Below, one piece after another: positions 10,094 through 18,581 of a stretch of DNA of 64,000 nucleotides. Location: NCBI RefSeq assembly GCF_004795105.1, contig NZ_SSBL01000016.1, positions 62,001-126,000 on the forward strand, written 5' to 3'. The position numbers and the translations under genes are program-made. This DNA is from Streptomyces sp. A0642. Its GTDB lineage: Bacteria; Actinomycetota; Actinomycetes; Streptomycetales; Streptomycetaceae. Numbering within the stretch: position 1 is the stretch's first letter; the number at the start of each line of letters is the position of its first letter. The notes under the pieces are model-generated. The model made no database searches, had not been told where the DNA came from, and worked only from the letters and a program-made list of their open reading frames with translations.

Positions 10094-10737
10094 TTGGCCA
10101 CCTCGAGGTCGGGTACCACCTTGCGCAGCTCCTCCGCGGAGAGCGCGCCGGCGCGCAGCAGGACCGGCACCTTGCCGGTGACGTCGACGATCGAGGACGG
10201 GACGATGCCCGGGGTCGGACCGCCGTCGAGGTACACGGACACGGAGTCGCCGAGCATCTCCTGGGCGGCGTCGCAGTCCTCCGGCGACGGGTGTCCGGTG
10301 AGGTTGGCGCTGGAGACGGCCATCGGGCCGACCTCCGTGAGCAGCTCGATGGCGACCGGGTGCAGCGGCATCCGGACGGCGACGGTGCCGCGGGTGTCGC
10401 CGAGGTCCCACTGGAGCGAGGGCTGGTGCTTGGCGACGAGCGTGAGCGCTCCCGGCCAGAACGCGTCCACCAGCTCCCACGCCTGCTCCGAGAAGTCGGT
10501 GACCAGGCCGTGGAGGGTGTTCGGCGAGCCGATGAGGACGGGCGTCGGCATGTTGCGGCCCCGGCCCTTGGCGGCCAGGAGGTCGACGACGCCCTCGGAA
10601 CTGAAGGCGTCCGCACCGATCCCGTACACGGTGTCGGTGGGCAGCACGACCAGTTCGCCGCGGCGGACGGCGGACGCGGCCTCGCGCAGACCCGTCGTAC
10701 GGTCCGTGGCGTCGTTGCAGTCGTATCGCCGTGCCAT
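10090..10737 (-). CDS. Threonylcarbamoyl-AMP synthase (Sua5/YrdC/TsaC family)
   Basis: This enzyme makes threonylcarbamoyl-AMP from threonine, bicarbonate and ATP for the t6A37 modification of ANN-decoding tRNAs. The 215-aa single YrdC domain shows the substrate-pocket motifs PTDTVYGIG, FWPGALTL, VAVRMPLHP and AVSSANLTG. It lacks the extra C-terminal Sua5 domain, so it is the TsaC-like short form. GAGGAGG precedes the ATG. It follows prmC by 55 nt and overlaps the phosphatase-like gene downstream. Confidence 0.93.
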   Translation of the reverse strand: MARRYDCNDATDRTTGLREAASAVRRGELVVLPTDTVYGIGADAFSSEGVVDLLAAKGRGRNMPTPVLIGSPNTLHGLVTDFSEQAWELVDAFWPGALTLVAKHQPSLQWDLGDTRGTVAVRMPLHPVAIELLTEVGPMAVSSANLTGHPSPEDCDAAQEMLGDSVSVYLDGGPTPGIVPSSIVDVTGKVPVLLRAGALSAEELRKVVPDLEVAN

Positions 10738-10792
10738 CAGCCGGCCTCCTCAAGCGTGTACGGGTAGGGCTGGTACGGGTCGTCGCCGCGGG

Positions 10793-11638
10793 TCACGGCA
10801 TGGCCTTGCGGGCCGTGGCGAAGCGGGGCCGCCGGTTCAGGTCGGGGTGGTCGGCCGCGTCGGCCCAGCCCCGCTCCTCGGTGAAGATCCACGGCACCTG
10901 GCCGCCCTGGGTGTCGGCGTGCTCGATGACGACGAGGCCGCCGGGACGCAGCAGACGGTGGGCGGTGCGCTCGATGCCGCGGATGGTGTCGAGGCCGTCC
11001 TCACCAGAGAACAGAGCCATCTCGGGGTCGTGGTCGCGGGCCTCCGGCGCCACGTACTCCCATTCGGTGAGCGGGATGTACGGCGGGTTGGAGATGACCA
11101 GGTCGACCTGGCCGTCGAGCTCGGGAAGGGCCGTCAGGGCGTCGCCGCGATGCACGGTGACCCTGGAGTCCTCGGCGTTCTTCCTGGTCCACTTGAGGGC
11201 GTCCTCGGACAGCTCCACGGCGTGCACGCGTGAGCGCGGCACCTCCTGGGCCATGGCGAGGGCGATGGCGCCCGATCCGGTGCACAGGTCGACGATCAGC
11301 GGCTCGACGACGTCCATCGCGCGGACGGCGTCTATCGCCCAGCCGACGACCGACTCGGTCTCGGGGCGGGGGACGAAGACGCCGGGGCCCACCTGGAGCT
11401 CCAGGTAGCGGAAGAAGGCGCGGCCGGTGATGTGCTGGAGCGGTTCGCGGGCCTCGCGCCGGGCGATGGTCTCCCAGTAGCGGGCGTCGAAGTCGGCGTC
11501 CGGCACGTTGTGCAGCTCGCCCCGCTTGACGCCGTGCACGAAAGCGGCGAGTTCCTCCGCGTCGAATCGCGGTGAAGGGACACCGGCGTCGGCCAGCCGC
11601 TGGGTGGCCTGGGCCACCTCGGCGAGCAGCAGGTTCAT
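10793..11638 (-). CDS. prmC: Release factor glutamine methyltransferase
   Basis: This SAM-dependent enzyme N5-methylates the Gln of the GGQ motif in release factors, improving termination. The 281-aa product has the PrmC substrate motif FVPRPETE, the SAM-binding segment VDLCTGSGAIALAMA and the signature NPPY in VISNPPYIP. It lies 45 nt downstream of its target gene prfA, the conserved arrangement. GGAGA precedes the ATG. Confidence 0.97.
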   Translation of the reverse strand: MNLLLAEVAQATQRLADAGVPSPRFDAEELAAFVHGVKRGELHNVPDADFDARYWETIARREAREPLQHITGRAFFRYLELQVGPGVFVPRPETESVVGWAIDAVRAMDVVEPLIVDLCTGSGAIALAMAQEVPRSRVHAVELSEDALKWTRKNAEDSRVTVHRGDALTALPELDGQVDLVISNPPYIPLTEWEYVAPEARDHDPEMALFSGEDGLDTIRGIERTAHRLLRPGGLVVIEHADTQGGQVPWIFTEERGWADAADHPDLNRRPRFATARKAMP

Positions 11639-11683
11639 CGCGGTTCTCCGTACGGGTTCACGAGCGGGGCGGGGCGGTGGCTC

Positions 11684-12760
11684 TTATGCGGCGGCGAGCT
11701 TGGCCGCCGAGTCGGCGTCGACACAGGCCTGGATCACCGCGTCCAGGTCCCCGTCGAGCACCTGGTCCAAGTTGTACGCCTTGAAGCCGACGCGGTGGTC
11801 CGAGATCCGGTTTTCCGGGTAGTTGTACGTACGGATCTTCTCGGACCGGTCGACCGTCCGCACCTGGCTGCGGCGCACGTCCGACGCTTCCTGTTCGGCG
11901 GCCTCCTGGGCGGCGGCGAGGAGCCGTGAACGCAGGATACGCATGGCCTGCTCCTTGTTCTGGAGCTGGCTCTTCTCGTTCTGGCAGGAGGCGACGACAC
12001 CGGTGGGCAGGTGCGTGATGCGGACCGCGGAGTCGGTGGTGTTGACGGACTGTCCGCCGGGGCCCGAGGAGCGGTACACGTCGATACGGAGATCGTTGGC
12101 GTGGATCTCGACGTCGACCTCCTCGGCCTCGGGCGTGACGAGCACACCGGCGGCGGAGGTGTGGATGCGGCCCTGGGACTCGGTGGAGGGCACGCGCTGC
12201 ACGCGGTGCACGCCGCCCTCGTACTTCATGCGGGCCCAGACGCCCTGGCCGGGCTCGGTGGCCCCGTTGCCGCCCTTGGTCTTCACGGCGACCTGGACGT
12301 CCTTGTAGCCGCCCAGCTCGGACTCGGTGGAGTCGATGATCTCGGTCTTCCAGCCGACGCGCTCGGCGTAGCGCAGGTACATGCGCAGCAGGTCACCGGC
12401 GAACAGGGCGGACTCGTCGCCGCCGGCGCCCGCCTTGATCTCCAGGAGCACGTCCTTGTCGTCGCTGGGGTCGCGGGGAACGAGCAGGAGGCGGAGCTTC
12501 TCGGTGAGCTCCTCGCGCTCCTTCTCCAGTTCCTTGACCTCGGCGGCGAAGTCCGGGTCGTCGGCGGCGAACTCGCGGGCGGTCTCGATGTCGTCGCCGG
12601 TCTGCTTCCAGGAGCGGTAGGTCGCGACGATCGGAGTCAGCTCGGCGTAGCGCTTGTTGAGCTTGCGCGCGTTCGCCTGGTCGGCGTGGACCGACGGATC
12701 CGCGAGCTTCTTCTCGAGATCGGACTGTTCGCCGATCAGTTCCTCGACCGCCTCGAACAT
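11684..12760 (-). CDS. prfA: Peptide chain release factor 1
   Basis: RF1 reads UAA and UAG and triggers peptidyl-tRNA hydrolysis. The 358-aa protein has a coiled N-terminal domain, the codon-recognition tripeptide PST in HRVQRVPSTESQGRIH (PxT type, so RF1 rather than the SPF of RF2), and the catalytic GGQ in SSGPGGQSVN. AGGAG precedes the ATG. A strong intrinsic terminator separates it from rpmE upstream. Confidence 0.98.
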   Translation of the reverse strand: MFEAVEELIGEQSDLEKKLADPSVHADQANARKLNKRYAELTPIVATYRSWKQTGDDIETAREFAADDPDFAAEVKELEKEREELTEKLRLLLVPRDPSDDKDVLLEIKAGAGGDESALFAGDLLRMYLRYAERVGWKTEIIDSTESELGGYKDVQVAVKTKGGNGATEPGQGVWARMKYEGGVHRVQRVPSTESQGRIHTSAAGVLVTPEAEEVDVEIHANDLRIDVYRSSGPGGQSVNTTDSAVRITHLPTGVVASCQNEKSQLQNKEQAMRILRSRLLAAAQEAAEQEASDVRRSQVRTVDRSEKIRTYNYPENRISDHRVGFKAYNLDQVLDGDLDAVIQACVDADSAAKLAAA

Positions 12761-12850
12761 CTACGGGCTCCTGGTTTCTTCGCTCATCGTGCCTGCCGGC
12801 CGGCGGGTGCCTGCCGGGCGGGATACGGGGTTCGCCGTCGTCCCGGCCGG

Positions 12851-12901
12851 AAAAAAACGCCGGTCCCGGCGCCCCCGGGAAGAGGGCGCCAAGGACCGGC
12901 G
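12851..12901 (-). terminator. Intrinsic terminator of rpmE
   Basis: Read on the minus strand, GCCGGTCC (12893-12900) pairs with GGACCGGC (12859-12866), with an inner GGCGCC-type stem, followed directly by a run of seven T (12851-12857). This is a textbook rho-independent terminator, unusual in such a GC-rich genome, and it isolates rpmE from prfA. Confidence 0.9.
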
Positions 12902-12911
12902 CAGTGGCTCG

Positions 12912-13136
12912 CTACTTGCTGGCGGAGCCGGCGGCCTTGCCGAAGCGGGCCTCGAAGCGGGCCACGCGGCCACCGGTGTCGAGGATCTTCTGCTTGCCCG
13001 TGTAGAACGGGTGGCACTCGGAGCAGACGTCGGCACGGATGGCGCCGCTGTCCAGGGTGGACCGGGTGGTGAACGACGCGCCACAGGTGCAGCTGACCTG
13101 CGTCTCGACGTACTGGGGGTGAATGTCGCGCTTCAA
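12912..13136 (-). CDS. rpmE: 50S ribosomal protein L31, zinc-binding form
   Basis: This 74-aa large-subunit protein begins MKRDIHPQYVETQVSC. It keeps the zinc ligands Cys16, Cys18, Cys38 and Cys41, so it is the C+ form used when zinc is plentiful; streptomycetes typically also have a Cys-free paralogue under Zur control elsewhere. It appears monocistronic: a hairpin precedes it and a T-run terminator follows it. Confidence 0.97.
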   Translation of the reverse strand: MKRDIHPQYVETQVSCTCGASFTTRSTLDSGAIRADVCSECHPFYTGKQKILDTGGRVARFEARFGKAAGSASK

Positions 13137-13209
13137 GGGTTTCTCCTAGGTTCGGGAGGGCGCCGGGTCGTACGCGCGGATTGCGCGTCCGTGAACCGGG
13201 GCCGACGTA

Positions 13210-13227
13210 CCAGTCTGCCAGGACTGG
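13210..13227 (-). terminator. Hairpin downstream of the LCP gene
   Basis: CCAGTC (13210-13215) and GACTGG (13222-13227) form a perfect 6-bp stem with a 6-nt loop. It lies about 60 nt past the LCP gene stop, upstream of rpmE on the same strand, and has no T-run. Confidence 0.4.
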
Positions 13228-13290
13228 CCGTATCTCCCAAAACGAGGGTCGGCCGCCCGCTATTCCCGGTGCCGGTCGCGCGTCGGGTCG

Positions 13291-14391
13291 TCACTGCACG
13301 ATCTGTCCGGCGGCGCCCTTGTCGCCCGCCGACTTCTCGGTGGCGGAGGCGGGGATCGGCCGGTCGTCGAGGAGCGCCTTCCACACCTGTCGGCCGGCCT
13401 CCTCCTGCGGGACGACCCGGTTGGGGTCGGCCGGGTCGTACTCCACGGGGAGCGTCACCATCTGGACGTCGTCGGAGCCCAGCCCCTTGAGGCCGCTCGC
13501 GAACCCGGCGAGCTTCTTGACCGAGCCGAGGTCGGAGTCGGTGGTGATGGCCTTGGTGGCGGTGTCGGCGATGCCGTACAGCTTGGTGCCGCCCAGGACG
13601 CCCACGCTCTTGGCCTGCTTCATCAGGGCCTTGATGAAGGACTGCTGGAGCTGGATGCGGCCGAGGTCGCTGCCGTCGCCGACGCTCTTGCGGGTGCGGA
13701 CGAGGCCGAGCGACTGTTCACCGTCGAGGGTGTGGGTGCCGGGTTCGAGGTTCAGATGGCTCTTGGAGTCGTTGATCGCCTGCTTGGTGGTGATCTCGAC
13801 CCCGCCGAGCTTGTCGATCAGATGCTTGAAGCCGGTGAAGTCGACCTCGATGTAGTGGTCCATGCGGATCCCGGACATCGACTCGACGGTCTTGACCGCG
13901 CAGGCCGGTCCGCCGACCTCGTACGCCGTGTTGAACATCGCGCGCTGCTCGCCGGCGACTGGCTGTCCGCTCTCGTCACCGGTGCATCCGGGCCGGCTCA
14001 CGAGGGTGTCGCGCGGGATCGAGACGACACTCGCCGTCTTGTGGCCCTTGTTGACGTGCACGACCATCGCGGTGTCCGAGCGGGCGCCGCCCTGGTCCTC
14101 GCCGTACGCGGAGTTCGCGCCGGAGCGGGAGTCCGAGCCGAGCACGAGGATGTCCTCGGAGCCGTTGTCGACGTTGTCGGGGCGGTCCTTGCCGAGGGCG
14201 TTGTTGATGTCGACGGCCTTGAGGTTGCCGTTGAGGTGGACGTACGCGTAACCGAGCCCGGCCCCGCCCACGACGATCACACCGGCGAGGCTCCACGCGG
14301 CGACCACGGTTGCCCTGCGGCGGCGGGACGGCTTCCTCCGGCGTCTGCCGGTGGCCCGTATTCGGCTGTTGCTCCCGCTCTGCTCGCTCAT
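13291..14391 (-). CDS. LytR-CpsA-Psr (LCP) family cell-wall glycopolymer ligase
   Basis: LCP proteins attach polyprenyl-linked glycopolymers such as teichoic acids to peptidoglycan on the outside of the membrane. The 366-aa product (start MSEQSGSNS, GAGGGAG upstream) has an Arg-rich cytoplasmic N-terminus, one membrane helix (VVAAWSLAGVIVVGGAGLGYAYV) and an LCP domain with ILVLGSDSR, SIPRDTLV, MDHYIEVDFTGFKHLIDKLGGV and LGLVRTRK followed by D..R. The WecA-like gene at 6.5 kb could supply its lipid-linked substrate, but that pairing is inference. Confidence 0.93.
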   Translation of the reverse strand: MSEQSGSNSRIRATGRRRRKPSRRRRATVVAAWSLAGVIVVGGAGLGYAYVHLNGNLKAVDINNALGKDRPDNVDNGSEDILVLGSDSRSGANSAYGEDQGGARSDTAMVVHVNKGHKTASVVSIPRDTLVSRPGCTGDESGQPVAGEQRAMFNTAYEVGGPACAVKTVESMSGIRMDHYIEVDFTGFKHLIDKLGGVEITTKQAINDSKSHLNLEPGTHTLDGEQSLGLVRTRKSVGDGSDLGRIQLQQSFIKALMKQAKSVGVLGGTKLYGIADTATKAITTDSDLGSVKKLAGFASGLKGLGSDDVQMVTLPVEYDPADPNRVVPQEEAGRQVWKALLDDRPIPASATEKSAGDKGAAGQIVQ

Positions 14392-14728
14392 CCGGCTCCC
14401 TCGTTCCTCAGCTGCTCCCGGCTGCCCCCAGCAGTGGTGTGCGGGCCTGTGTGCCGCTCGTCGCTCCTCAGTGGTGACGCGGCGGCGACAAGAAGGGTTG
14501 CACAGGGCCCTGGGGCCCCCGGGTGGGACGGAGGGCCGTTCCACGAGGTGCGGAGACGGCCGGTGACCCGGCGCTCACCTGCGGTTTCGTGCCCGTTGCA
14601 GGCACTATGGCGCGGCTTCCCGGCCGGCCGGCCGTGTGGCGAAGGTCTCGGGCCGGGGCGTACGGCACAGGGCCGCCCCCGGCACCGGAGTGGCGGGGGC
14701 GGCCCTGTGTACGGCCGAGCGGCTACGA
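14392..14728. other. Gene-free interval between rho and the LCP gene
   Basis: This is 337 nt without a credible gene. The rho-proximal end holds the long rho terminator hairpin, described separately. The remainder should contain the LCP promoter and 5-prime leader on the minus strand; I cannot identify a clear -10/-35 pair. Confidence 0.5.
14667..14708 (-). terminator. Long hairpin downstream of rho
   Basis: ACAGGGCCGCCCCC (14667-14680) pairs perfectly with its complement at 14695-14708, a 14-bp stem with a 14-nt loop, 20 nt past the rho stop codon. There is no T-run, the usual condition for streptomycete terminators. Confidence 0.75.
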
Positions 14729-16792
14729 CTAGTCGTTGTTGCCCGGGGCCGGGGTCGTCTTCTGGATCTGGAGCAGGAACTCCGCGTTGGACTGGGTCTT
14801 CTTCATCCGGTCCAGGAGGAGCTCGATCGCCTGCTGCTGGTCCAGCGCGTGGAGCACCCGGCGCAGCTTCCAGACAATCGCCAACTCGTCGCTGCCGAGC
14901 AGGATTTCTTCCTTACGGGTGCTGGACGCGTCGACGTCCACCGCCGGGAAGATGCGCTTGTCGGAGAGCTTGCGGTCGAGCTTGAGCTCCATGTTGCCGG
15001 TGCCCTTGAACTCCTCGAAGATCACCTCGTCCATGCGCGAGCCGGTCTCGACGAGCGCGGTGGCCAGGATGGTCAGCGAACCGCCGTCCTCGATGTTGCG
15101 CGCCGCACCGAAGAAGCGCTTCGGCGGGTAGAGCGCGGTCGAGTCGACACCACCGGACAGGATGCGTCCGGAGGCCGGGGCGGCGAGGTTGTACGCACGT
15201 CCCAGACGGGTGATCGAGTCCAGCAGGACGACGACGTCGTGACCCAACTCCACGAGACGCTTGGCGCGCTCGATGGCCAGCTCGGCGACGGTCGTGTGGT
15301 CCTCGGCGGGACGGTCGAAGGTCGAGGAGATGACCTCGCCCTTCACCGACCGCTGCATGTCGGTGACCTCTTCCGGACGCTCGTCGACCAGGACGACCAT
15401 CAGGTGGCACTCGGGGCTGTTGACCGTGATCGCGTTGGCGATCGCCTGCAGGATCATGGTCTTACCGGTCTTCGGCGGGGCCACGATCAGGCCTCGCTGG
15501 CCCTTGCCGATGGGCGCGACCATGTCGATGATCCGCGTCGTCAGGACGTTGGAGTCGGTCTCCAGACGGAGTCTGTCCTGCGGGTACAGCGGGGTCAGCT
15601 TCTGGAACTCGGGCCGGCCCCGGCCGGACTCCATGCCGTTGACCGAGTCGAGGCGGACCAGCGCGTTGAACTTCTCGCGGCGCTCGCCGTCCTTGGGCTG
15701 GCGGACGGCACCGGTGACGTGGTCGCCCTTGCGCAGGCCGCTCTTGCGGACCTGGGCGAGGGAGACGTACACGTCGTTCGGGCCCGGCAGGTAGCCGGAG
15801 GTCCGGATGAACGCGTAGTTGTCGAGGATGTCCAGGATGCCCGCGACGGGGATCAGGACGTCGTCGTCGGTGACCGGCGGTGCGTCGCTCGCGAAGTCGT
15901 CGCGCCCGCGACGGCCGCGGCGGTCGCGGTAGCGGCCCCGGCGGCCACGACGGCCGCCCTCGTCGTCGAAGCCGTCGTCCTGCGGTCCGCCGCCGCCCTG
16001 CTGGCCCTGGTTCTGCCCCTGGCCGCCCTGGCCGCCGCCCTGGCCACCCTGGCCGCCGCCCTGACGCCGGCCCTGGCCGCCCTGGCCGCCGCCCTGCTCG
16101 TCGCCCTTGCCGCGACGGTCGCGCTGGCGCTCGCGGCGCTCGCCGCGTTCGCCCCGCTCACCGCGCTGGCCGCGGTCCTGGCGGTCGCCCCGACGCCCCT
16201 CGGCGTTGTCGGCGGCTGCTTCGGCCCTGGACTCGGAACGGTCCTCGGCAGGAGCCTCGTGTTTCGGCTCGTCCTGCACGCGCTCCTTGACCTGCACCTT
16301 GGCGTCCGCCTTGGTGTCCGGGCTGCCCGCCTGCGCGGTCGCACGGCGCCGACGACGCTCGCCCGCGGGCTGGTCGTCGCTGGCCGGCTGGCCCGGGATG
16401 TCGATCTGCTGCTGGGCCGTGGCCTTCTCGGCGGGTGCGGCGGCCGGGGTCTCGTCCCCGGCGCCGGTGCGCGCCTTGGAGGTGGCCCGGCGCTTCGGCT
16501 TGGTCTCCGCCTCTTCGGCGGGGGCCGCGGTGGCCTTGGCCTTGGGGGCGGAGGAGCCGCCGGCCTGGGTCTCCTTGATGACCTCGATCAGCTGGCTCTT
16601 GCGCATCCGCGCAGTGCCCTTGATGCCGAGGCCGGACGCGACCTGCTGCAGCTCGGCCAGGACCATGCCGTCAAGGCCGGTGCCGGAGCGGCGGCGCCGT
16701 GCGGTGGTGCCAGTGGCAGCACCTTCGGCGGGCGCGGCGCTGTCGACGCTCTTGTCGGCAGTCACGCCCATCAGATCGGTGGTGTCGCTCAC
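14729..16792 (-). CDS. rho: Transcription termination factor Rho with long disordered N-terminal insert
   Basis: Rho is the hexameric RNA helicase that ends transcripts. The 687-aa product starts at a GTG at 16792 (VSDTTDLMGV, GAAGGA upstream). The order is an N-terminal helical Rho-N domain (VLAELQQVASGLGIKGTARMRKSQLIEVI), a roughly 250-residue Arg/Gly/Gln/Asp-rich low-complexity region with GQGG and RG runs, the RNA-binding cold-shock domain (GILDILDNYAFIRTSGYLPGPNDVYVS), and the motor domain with P-loop PPKTGKT and VLLDSITRLGRAYN. Large inserts of this kind are known from high-GC Gram-positive Rho proteins. Confidence 0.97.
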   Translation of the reverse strand: MSDTTDLMGVTADKSVDSAAPAEGAATGTTARRRRSGTGLDGMVLAELQQVASGLGIKGTARMRKSQLIEVIKETQAGGSSAPKAKATAAPAEEAETKPKRRATSKARTGAGDETPAAAPAEKATAQQQIDIPGQPASDDQPAGERRRRRATAQAGSPDTKADAKVQVKERVQDEPKHEAPAEDRSESRAEAAADNAEGRRGDRQDRGQRGERGERGERRERQRDRRGKGDEQGGGQGGQGRRQGGGQGGQGGGQGGQGQNQGQQGGGGPQDDGFDDEGGRRGRRGRYRDRRGRRGRDDFASDAPPVTDDDVLIPVAGILDILDNYAFIRTSGYLPGPNDVYVSLAQVRKSGLRKGDHVTGAVRQPKDGERREKFNALVRLDSVNGMESGRGRPEFQKLTPLYPQDRLRLETDSNVLTTRIIDMVAPIGKGQRGLIVAPPKTGKTMILQAIANAITVNSPECHLMVVLVDERPEEVTDMQRSVKGEVISSTFDRPAEDHTTVAELAIERAKRLVELGHDVVVLLDSITRLGRAYNLAAPASGRILSGGVDSTALYPPKRFFGAARNIEDGGSLTILATALVETGSRMDEVIFEEFKGTGNMELKLDRKLSDKRIFPAVDVDASSTRKEEILLGSDELAIVWKLRRVLHALDQQQAIELLLDRMKKTQSNAEFLLQIQKTTPAPGNND

Positions 16793-17205
16793 GAAGGGTC
16801 CTTCCCTGGAGCGGACGTCGGCCTTCTGGCTCGGCGACCGGTTGTGCTGTCCGACTGCGGTCTTCGGTGCGGACCGTGCCGGGGCGGTGGTCCGCCGGAT
16901 AGGTACGGCGGAGAGATGAAGGTGTGCTGGGGCCCGGCGCGAGCATCCCCCTGCTCGGCCCACTCCTGGACGAGCGAGGGGTGTCGTGCCGGTTCCGGAG
17001 CGTGCTCGAAACTGCTCAGGCAGGCTGCTCAGGCAGTTGGGGAGGCTCCCGGAAGAAATGGTGGTCCCGGAAAGGGACACGAAGCAACGCGCCACATAGA
17101 CGTCGATTGCAGACTTGAGGTTAACACTACCGGCTCCAACAAACATTCCCCCTCTCACTCACCGGCAATCACTTCGCGCCGAGGCGCGAGAGCAATCACT
17201 TGGTG
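16793..17205. other. Leader/promoter interval upstream of rho
   Basis: This is 413 nt without a gene between the rho start and the thrB stop. It stays open in the rho frame, but no ribosome site or conserved sequence supports a longer Rho. The part near 17115-17165 is relatively AT-rich (TAGTGTTAACC on the minus strand looks like a -10 region), suggesting a rho transcript with a leader of about 300 nt. Such a leader would suit autoregulation by Rho, but nothing in the sequence proves it. Confidence 0.4.
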
Positions 17206-18123
17206 CTAAGGCGCGAGCGGCAGGACGCTCGCACCCTGGGCGTCGAGGGCGAGCCTGTTGGCCGCCCATCCTTCGCCCGCCAGCCGTGCGACCTTGTCGG
17301 CCGCACCGTCCTCGGCCAGCGCGAGCACGGTGGGCCCGGCGCCGGAGATGACCGCGGGGACCCCGTCCGCGCGCAGCCTGTTCACGAGTTCCACGCTCTG
17401 CGGCATCGCCGGAGCGCGGTACTCCTGGTGGAGCCGGTCCTCGGTGGCCGTGAGCAGCAGCTCGGGGCGCCTGGTCAGGGCCTCGACGAGGAGGGCTGCG
17501 CGGCCGGCGTTGAAGGCGGCGTCGACGTGCGGGACGGTGCGCGGCAGCAGTCCGCGGGCGGTCTCGGTGAGCACCGGCTTGCCGGGGACGAAGACCACCG
17601 GAACGATGGAGTCAGCGGGGTCCATCCTCAGCGCGCGGGCCGATCCGCCGTCCATCCACGCCAGCGTGAACCCGCCGAGCAGGCAGGCCGCGACGTTGTC
17701 CGGGTGGCCCTCGATCTCGGTGGCGAGCTCCAGGAGGGCCGCGTCGTCCAGCCGGGCGTCACCGCCGGTCGTCACCGCGCGGGCGGCGACGATGCCGGCG
17801 CAGATGGCGGCGGAGGACGAGCCGAGGCCGCGGCCGTGCGGGATGCGGTTGGCGCAGACGATCTCCAGCCCGCGGGGCTGTCCGCCGAGCAGGTCGAAGG
17901 CGGTGCGCAGGGACCGTACGAGGAGGTGCTTCTCGTCGCGGGGCAGCGTGTCCGCGCCCTCGCCGGCGATGTCGATGTGCAGCCCGGAGTCGGCGACCCG
18001 GACGACGACGTCGTCGTACAGACCCAGCGACAGGCCGAGGGCGTCGAAACCGGGGCCCAGGTTGGCGCTGGTTGCGGGGACGCGCACCCGGACGGCGGCG
18101 GCTCGGAAGGCGGGACCGGCCAT
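17206..18123 (-). CDS. thrB: Homoserine kinase
   Basis: ThrB phosphorylates homoserine with ATP, the penultimate step to threonine. The 305-aa GHMP-family protein has the N-terminal VRVPATSANLGPGFDALG, the ATP-binding loop PHGRGLGSSSAAI and the C-terminal motif VPAVISGAGPTVLAL. The ATG at 18123 gives the usual length. It lies 458 nt downstream of thrC, with a terminator-like hairpin in between, so it may have its own promoter. Confidence 0.97.
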   Translation of the reverse strand: MAGPAFRAAAVRVRVPATSANLGPGFDALGLSLGLYDDVVVRVADSGLHIDIAGEGADTLPRDEKHLLVRSLRTAFDLLGGQPRGLEIVCANRIPHGRGLGSSSAAICAGIVAARAVTTGGDARLDDAALLELATEIEGHPDNVAACLLGGFTLAWMDGGSARALRMDPADSIVPVVFVPGKPVLTETARGLLPRTVPHVDAAFNAGRAALLVEALTRRPELLLTATEDRLHQEYRAPAMPQSVELVNRLRADGVPAVISGAGPTVLALAEDGAADKVARLAGEGWAANRLALDAQGASVLPLAP

Positions 18124-18443
18124 CGCTCTGACGACTCTCCTTGTGAGGCGGCGGGGAACGGGAGGAGCTGCGGGGTCTTTCGGGGCTCTCGCGGCTCTTC
18201 GGGTTCTGCTTCTTCTGTACGGCTCTGCTGGTGGTGCGGTGGTGCGTGACTGCTCGGGGATTCCGGGGACTGGGGGTGTGCGGGGATTCTTCGGGGCGGT
18301 GCGGCGGCGGGTGCTGCCCGACCCCGGAGAGGAAGCGGCGGCCGCAACGGCCCGAGCACCCCGGCATATGCGGCGGGGGCGGGTTGGGTACAGCTTATCG
18401 AAGGAAGGTTCTGTCGCGACATAGGGCGCACAGGAGGCGCACG

Positions 18444-18494
18444 ATGCGTGTCGCACCCCTTCGGTGCGCTCTCGCCCCCAAAAGGGGCGTTTGA
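18444..18494 (+). CDS. Possible micro-ORF or leader peptide with strong ribosome site
   Basis: ATG at 18444 follows a perfect AGGAGG (18432-18437) by six bases and encodes MRVAPLRCALAPKRGV. Two hairpins overlap it: GCACC-CCTTC-GGTGC, and GCCCC-CAAAA-GGGGC just before the TGA. The arrangement resembles an attenuator leader, but no gene follows on the plus strand. It may be a free-standing small peptide, or the hairpins may act on a minus-strand transcript. Expression is unproven. Confidence 0.3.
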   Translation: MRVAPLRCALAPKRGV

Positions 18495-18519
18495 GCCGTC
18501 CCTCTGACGAACCGTTGCC

Positions 18520-18564
18520 GCGGCCGCACCCGGGGCCCGTCGTCCGGACCGGGGGTGCGGCCGC
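18520..18564 (-). terminator. Hairpin downstream of thrC
   Basis: GCGGCCGCACCC (18520-18531) and its perfect complement (18553-18564) make a 12-bp stem with a 21-nt loop, 17 nt past the thrC stop. It probably ends the hom-thrC transcript. Confidence 0.7.
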
Positions 18565-18581
18565 CCTGCGGCGGGGTGGGA

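Larger units (their letters stand above)
18124..18581. other. Gene-poor interval between thrC and thrB
   Basis: This is 458 nt with no gene of normal size. It contains a thrC-proximal hairpin (18520-18564), two small hairpins and a possible 16-residue ORF on the plus strand (18444-18494), and thrB-proximal sequence that should hold its promoter. Confidence 0.5.
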
